This document shows positions 60,201 to 64,000 of a stretch of 64,000 nucleotides of DNA, piece after piece. Position numbers and translations under genes: made by a program. Location of the stretch: the NCBI GenBank assembly GCA_025997595.1, contig BNUU01000001.1, forward strand, positions 310,001 through 374,000, given 5' to 3'. The first letter of the stretch is position 1; every line of letters begins with the position of its first letter. Under the pieces are notes generated by a model that saw only the letters and a list, made by a program, of their open reading frames with translations, was not told the origin of the DNA and made no database searches. The DNA is from Spirochaetia bacterium. GTDB taxonomy: Bacteria > Spirochaetota > Spirochaetia > Treponematales > Breznakiellaceae.

Positions 60201-60403
60201 TTGGCAAGTTCTTTGAAAGCCGTAATATGTTGTTTAATAAATCCATGAGCGAAGGCCAGTGCTTCTTTATCAACATCTTCTTTAGAGGTATCCTCCGGTA
60301 TGGGGGTAAAGGTAAGTATGACCTTTCCCTCGGGGATTTCCCGGGGTACTTCAAGGGTTAGCCGGTGGCTGGCCGGGACTTCTATTGTTTGCTGTATGGC
60401 CAT
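60197..60403 (-). CDS. Antitoxin-like protein paired with the broken Doc gene
   Basis: A 68-residue protein: an N-terminal beta segment (IEVPASHRLTLEVPREIPEG, KVILTFTPI) like the DNA-binding end of small antitoxins, and a helical C-terminus (KEALAFAHGFIKQHITAFKEL) that would bind the toxin. Its partner is truncated, so this copy is either an orphan antitoxin guarding against a related toxin elsewhere or a relic. It follows infA by 17 bases and overlaps the doc remnant by four. Confidence 0.7.
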   Translation of the reverse strand: MAIQQTIEVPASHRLTLEVPREIPEGKVILTFTPIPEDTSKEDVDKEALAFAHGFIKQHITAFKELAK

Positions 60404-60420
60404 ACGAATATCTTCATCTG

Positions 60421-60645
60421 CTATCGTTCCCGGTAAATAATCCGGCCCCGGCTTAAATCGTAGGGGGAGAGGGCAATCCGCACCCGGTCGCCGGGGACGA
60501 TGCGGATATAGTGCTTGCGCATTTTACCTGAGAGGTGGGCAAGTATAAGGTGTCCGTTCTGATTATCAAGTTCAACCCTGAACATGGTGTTGGGGAGGGC
60601 TTCCTTGACGACCCCTTCTACTTCAATTGCTTCTTCTTTAGCCAC
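60421..60645 (-). CDS. infA: Translation initiation factor IF-1
   Basis: A 74-residue single OB-fold ([57 protein letters not shown]), normal length for IF-1. It binds the A site of the 30S subunit at initiation. AGGAG lies before the ATG. It is upstream of the antitoxin gene on the same strand rather than in a ribosomal protein cluster. Confidence 0.95.
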   Translation of the reverse strand: MAKEEAIEVEGVVKEALPNTMFRVELDNQNGHLILAHLSGKMRKHYIRIVPGDRVRIALSPYDLSRGRIIYRER

Positions 60646-60710
60646 ATAGACTCCTGTTGCTCATGGTATTCTTTATTCCCGGCTCTGTCAATCTATGTTA
60701 TTATTGCCCT

Positions 60711-61664
60711 GTGAACTATTCCAGTATCCACACCCATACCACTTTCTGCGACGGCAAGGACGACATCGAAACCTGCTGCCGCCGGGCCCGGGAAAAGGGA
60801 CTTGTTTCCATCGGGTTCAGCGCCCATGCCCCCATAGGCCGCAAGACCGGCTTCAAATCGGACTGGCATCTCCGGGATGATCGTCTGGAGGAGTACATCG
60901 GGGCGGTCCGCGCCGCCCGCAGCCGCTGGGAAGGGAGGCTGCAGGTGTTTTTGGGCCTGGAAGTGGACTATGTGCCGGGCCTGATGGGCCCCTCCGACGC
61001 TGATTATCGGGACCTGGGTCTGGATTACCTCATCGGCTCGGTCCATTACCTCATTCCCCCCCGGGGCGCCGAACCTTTTACCGTGGACGGCAGCCCGGAA
61101 GAGCTGGAAAAGGGCCTCCGGGAAGCTTATGGCGGGGATGGGGAAGCCCTGGCCGGGGCTTATTGGGACGCCCTGGAGGCCATGATCCGCTCCGGAGGCT
61201 TTGATGTTCTGGGCCATGCGGATTTAATCAAAAAAAACAACCGGGGAAACCGCATTTTTAACCCCTCCGGCGCCGCCGGTCTCAGGCGTACCGGGGAAAT
61301 TGCCCGCGCCCTTGGGGCCGCTCACGCCGCAGGCGGCGCGGCCCGCAGCAGAATCACCGTGGAGGTGAACACCGGGGGCCTCAACCGCAAAAAAATTGAT
61401 GACACCTATCCCTCAATTCCCTTTTTACGTCTTTTCTGTGAAAACCATGTCCCGGCAATCATCACCGCCGATGCCCATCAGGCGGAAGACCTGGACGGCC
61501 ACTACGGTGAAGCCCGTGAGGCCCTTTTAGCCGCCGGTTATACCGAAACCGTCCTCTTTGATGGCCGGAAGAACAACAAAGCCCTATGGAAAAAAGAATT
61601 TTTAACCACGAACGACACGAACCAGGCGAACATAGGATTTCCCCCCGGTTCGTGCTGTTCGTGA
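60711..61664 (+). CDS. PHP-domain histidinol-phosphatase family protein
   Basis: A 317-residue metal-dependent phosphatase-type enzyme. PHP motifs: IHTHTTFCDGKD (I), GFSAHAP (II), GLEVDYVPG (III), IGSVHYL, VLGHADLIKK and ITADAHQ. Relation to HisJ/HisK is close, but the native substrate is not certain. I start at GTG 60711, since the earlier part of the frame is not family-like. The last 15 or so residues (from LTTND on) translate a dispersed repeat, so the ancestral C-terminus was replaced or extended. Confidence 0.85.
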   Translation: MNYSSIHTHTTFCDGKDDIETCCRRAREKGLVSIGFSAHAPIGRKTGFKSDWHLRDDRLEEYIGAVRAARSRWEGRLQVFLGLEVDYVPGLMGPSDADYRDLGLDYLIGSVHYLIPPRGAEPFTVDGSPEELEKGLREAYGGDGEALAGAYWDALEAMIRSGGFDVLGHADLIKKNNRGNRIFNPSGAAGLRRTGEIARALGAAHAAGGAARSRITVEVNTGGLNRKKIDDTYPSIPFLRLFCENHVPAIITADAHQAEDLDGHYGEAREALLAAGYTETVLFDGRKNNKALWKKEFLTTNDTNQANIGFPPGSCCS

Positions 61665-61678
61665 GTTTAGTGGTTATC
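61597..61678. repeat. CACGAA-type dispersed inverted repeat between convergent genes
   Basis: Left arm TTTTTAACCACGAACGACAC, then GAACC; right arm GGTTCGTGCTGTTCGTGAG, then TAGTGGTTATC. It supplies the 3' codons of the PHP gene and the stop codon of the DksA-like gene on the opposite strand. Confidence 0.8.
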
Positions 61679-62030
61679 TATTGCGCCGTTCCTCCGCCGT
61701 CTTGCATTCGATACACATCAGCGCGTAGGGAATCGCCTCAAGCCGGTCCTCCGGAATGTGCTTTCCGCACTTAATGCAGAGCCCGTAGCGGCCCTGCTTA
61801 ATCCTGGTCAGGGCGGAATCTATCAGTTTAAGCCGTTTCAGTTCCTGGGACCCAATAGCCTCGATCATCTTCCGGTCAATATCGTCGGAGGCAACATCCG
61901 CCAGATCCTTGGGATCCATCCCATCCACGATTTCCTTAAAATCTTCGTTACTGGCAATCAAATTTGAAATAATCCCGGTCTTGAGTTCCGACAGGGATTT
62001 GTCCATCCGTTCTACGAAGTTCTGTTCCAT
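61674..62030 (-). CDS. TraR/DksA-family zinc-finger protein
   Basis: A 118-residue protein with a helical N-terminus and a C-terminal four-Cys zinc finger (YGLCIKCGKHIPEDRLEA, then LMCIECKTAEE). DksA proteins bind RNA polymerase and work with (p)ppGpp, so it may be linked with the RelA/SpoT-TPR protein of this genome. It is shorter than E. coli DksA (151) and lacks the coiled-coil Asp pair in the usual place (the tip has DPKDLADVASDD). The stop codon lies in the dispersed repeat. Confidence 0.87.
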   Translation of the reverse strand: MEQNFVERMDKSLSELKTGIISNLIASNEDFKEIVDGMDPKDLADVASDDIDRKMIEAIGSQELKRLKLIDSALTRIKQGRYGLCIKCGKHIPEDRLEAIPYALMCIECKTAEERRNR

Positions 62031-62221
62031 AACAGTCCCCCCTTATCGCCTTCCAGAAATTATAAGCAATCCTCTGGGCCGGTGTGGTAGTATTTTAATA
62101 TTCTTGGGTTGTCCATTTGAAAAATAAAATTATTCAATGAACCTTTTCCATTTCGATTTGCGAACATTGACGTATATGGAGGGTTTTGTCAAGCGGTATC
62201 CGGAAGCCATGACAAATGGCG

Positions 62222-62257
62222 GACTTGTTCGGCAGCTAACCGTTTGTCGAACAAGTC
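62222..62257. repeat. TTGTTCG palindrome with AACCG loop, degenerate copy C
   Basis: GACTTGTTCGGCAGCT, loop AACCG, then TTTGTCGAACAAGTC; the outer ten bases pair perfectly and the inner ones are mismatched. It lies four bases downstream of the stop codon of the exported hypothetical gene on the minus strand. Confidence 0.75.
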
Positions 62258-62260
62258 TAT

Positions 62261-63760
62261 TTACCCTTCCCCGGCCGCGGTCAGCACAATCACCCCTTCG
62301 TGCAGGTCCTGTATCCCCATGGCCCCGATCCGTATCCGCGAAAGGCTTAAGGATCCTTCGGGGGCCCCCTCACCGGAGCGTTCGACCCGGTAGGTTTCCC
62401 GGGCGGCATTATCCGCGCGGAGTTCCAGGACTTCCTGGGCCGCTATCCAGAAAAAGGCGTACCGGCCCTTTTTCGCTGTTCCCCCGGAATTCAATTCGTA
62501 TACCCCATCGGGGGAAAAATGAAGCTTGCCGATGGAGCCATCGTAGAGGGCGTCGATATGGGAATCCGCAACGGAGCCTGCCGGGGAGACGCTTTTTTCA
62601 ACCGTACCGGCCCGGCGGTATGAACCGTCCCAGGAGTTATTCACCCCGATTTTCAGGCGCACATCCTCAAATATCTTTACCCGGATGCTGTCCAGGGATT
62701 CCAGCTCAATATCGAGGAAACGCCGCAGGGTGGTAACCGAGATGTTTTGAGCCGTAATGTAAAGCCCGTACCGGGTGTGGCTGGAATTTTGCCAGGTGAA
62801 GATCTGCTGGGCGTCATCCCCAAAAAAGATCAGTTCCCGGCTTGGGGGATCAAAATAGATGTACTGGCGGCTGTCCAGGGTCCCCTGGGGACTCACATAA
62901 TACCAAAGGTCGTTGATAAAATTTTCAAAAACCCCCGGGGCGCCGCTTAACAGTTCCCGGAGCCGGCGCTGTTCAATCTGGGAGCCCGGTACCCGGGTAA
63001 TGCTGCTCTGTTCATAACGCCCTTTTTTCGGATTATAGGTATAGGTGGTTTCAACCTGATCCAGTATATTTTCCGATTCATAATCATGCCCAAAGGCGGT
63101 GAGGGGAAAGCTCTGCCCCTTGGCAAGCCCAAGCTGATAGGCCTGGGTCCGTTCCGATTCCTGTACCCCAATGGAACCGTCGATCCGCAGTTCCGCTATT
63201 TTGCTGAAGGGCGTCTCCAGGGATTTATTATTTCGCCTGAAAACCGTCAGGGTATGCTCACCCTGGCTGTTCATCCCGGTTACCAGGATACAGTCCCCCC
63301 GATCCCCGATAAGGTCCTGGGTATACAGGGAAACCGTACCGGGACGGACGGCGGCAGTGGGGGCATTCCAGATCCGCCGGTATTCCCGGCCGGTTTCATC
63401 ATAATCAATATAAGCGATATACACGGGGCTTTCGGCTTCCAGAAGGTTCCGGTAGGCGATGAACTGTTCCTCCGGGGGGTCCCCGTCAAAATTCTGACTC
63501 AGGACGGCGATCATGACTTCCCCTTCCTCAAGGGCTACCCTGGTGCTGACGCTATCCTCGTAGGCCATCCGTTCCGCGCCGGTATTGCTTTCGCGGGAAG
63601 CGGCGTCAGGTTCCTGGGGAATGATGATCCGGGTTTGCTGCCATTCCCCTTTTTTCCGGGGATACAGGCTGCCCTGGGGCTGTGAAATCACGATCCCCAA
63701 AACCAGGGTGAGGAGGATAAAAATGATGAGCCCGCTTATCTGAAAAAATCGTTTGGTCAT
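62261..63760 (-). CDS. Membrane-anchored exported protein, treponeme type
   Basis: A 499-residue protein with one N-terminal helix (FFQISGLIIFILLTLVLGIVIS) and a large exported, beta-rich region. Recognisable blocks are DLIGDRGDCILVTGMNSQGE, ITAQNISVTTLRRFLDIELE, NSWDGSYRRAG and GRYAFFWIAAQEVLELRA. I have the impression of a link to the pallilysin-related adhesin group, but no HExxH protease motif is present, and I would not rely on it. It is downstream of the partial gene at the window end, 15 bases apart. Confidence 0.65.
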   Translation of the reverse strand: MTKRFFQISGLIIFILLTLVLGIVISQPQGSLYPRKKGEWQQTRIIIPQEPDAASRESNTGAERMAYEDSVSTRVALEEGEVMIAVLSQNFDGDPPEEQFIAYRNLLEAESPVYIAYIDYDETGREYRRIWNAPTAAVRPGTVSLYTQDLIGDRGDCILVTGMNSQGEHTLTVFRRNNKSLETPFSKIAELRIDGSIGVQESERTQAYQLGLAKGQSFPLTAFGHDYESENILDQVETTYTYNPKKGRYEQSSITRVPGSQIEQRRLRELLSGAPGVFENFINDLWYYVSPQGTLDSRQYIYFDPPSRELIFFGDDAQQIFTWQNSSHTRYGLYITAQNISVTTLRRFLDIELESLDSIRVKIFEDVRLKIGVNNSWDGSYRRAGTVEKSVSPAGSVADSHIDALYDGSIGKLHFSPDGVYELNSGGTAKKGRYAFFWIAAQEVLELRADNAARETYRVERSGEGAPEGSLSLSRIRIGAMGIQDLHEGVIVLTAAGEG

Positions 63761-63775
63761 ATACTATGGGAGCAC

Positions 63776-64000
63776 TCAGAGTCCTGTCATATAGGCTTTG
63801 GCGGCGTTTTGCACCCGGGAATCGGCATTCAGGGCGATAACCAGGGCCCGCCACCCTGAAAATTCCATCACCCGGGAATACCGCATATAATTTGCCCCCG
63901 CCCCCGTCAGGGTAGGGGAGAGCCCCGCCGAGGAGGCGGTGACGAGCAGGGTGTAGGTTATGGCCGGGCCGGAGCGGGAAGCGCTCATCCGGGCGGCCTC
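63776..64000 (-). CDS. C-terminal end of a protein of unknown function (cut by window edge)
   Basis: The minus-strand frame is open from the window edge to 63776; about 74 residues are visible. The sequence SGPAITYTLLVTASSAGLSP and ALVIALNADSRVQNAAKAYM shows helix-rich character, with nothing family-specific that I recognise. The Met 63988 is in frame but probably internal. It is likely in one operon with the exported protein downstream. Confidence 0.6.
   Translation of the reverse strand, partial: EAARMSASRSGPAITYTLLVTASSAGLSPTLTGAGANYMRYSRVMEFSGWRALVIALNADSRVQNAAKAYMTGL

Overview
This window is GC-rich chromosome, mostly coding, from a spirochaete of the genus Treponema or a close relative. 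The lineage call rests on four things: a periplasmic-flagellum sheath protein FlaA behind an amidase and a GerMN-domain gene; a radical-SAM/SPASM protein of the type I know only from spirochaetes; a long bat (aerotolerance) operon; and many treponeme-style exported lipoproteins. The metabolism (TRAP uptake, alpha-galactosides, GTP-dependent PEPCK, rubrerythrin) and high GC fit a gut-dwelling free-living type, such as the termite-gut treponemes, better than a pathogen. The species cannot be fixed from the sequence alone.

Layout. 1-2.7 kb: DNA repair genes mutL (cut by the window edge), xseB and xseA, with a nested repeat. 2.8-8.6 kb: TRAP transporter, acyltransferase and a membrane-fused hydrolase in one operon. 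8.7-9.5 kb: an AT-rich two-gene cassette with a retropepsin-like protease. 9.5-13.6 kb: HAD phosphatase and two tandem GH3-type adenylating enzymes. 13.8-20.7 kb: five overlapping genes (radical SAM/SPASM, glycosyltransferase-like, SpsF-like cytidylyltransferase, PseG-methyltransferase fusion, ATP-grasp), followed by amidase, GerMN and flaA. This is my main candidate for an undescribed system: a nucleotide-sugar or glycan pathway, probably for the flagellum or cell surface. 23.6-30.2 kb: alarmone synthetase with TPRs, then GH13, galactokinase and GH36. 30.2-37.7 kb: palindromic repeats, tRNA-Glu, small exported proteins, coaD, xpt, tRNA-Pro, mnmA, HD protein, rubrerythrin, metA, UPF0303, tRNA-Ala. 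37.8-47.8 kb: GT2, ilvE, ychF, recQ, cNMP-binding protein, a DUF5058-type membrane pair and pckG. 47.9-57.1 kb: solute-binding lipoprotein and the bat operon ending in an Smr gene. 57.1-60.4 kb: an AT-richer accessory patch holding a pseudogene, an XRE regulator, a repeat-rich propeller lipoprotein, two tiny membrane genes and a broken toxin-antitoxin pair. 60.4-64 kb: infA, PHP phosphatase, DksA-like protein and exported hypotheticals.

Two families of dispersed inverted repeats run through the window and in places enter coding sequence; one of them supplies much of an amidase signal peptide. Several promoters sit so close to their start codons that the transcripts should be leaderless. All calls were made by reading the sequence and translations, without database searches.
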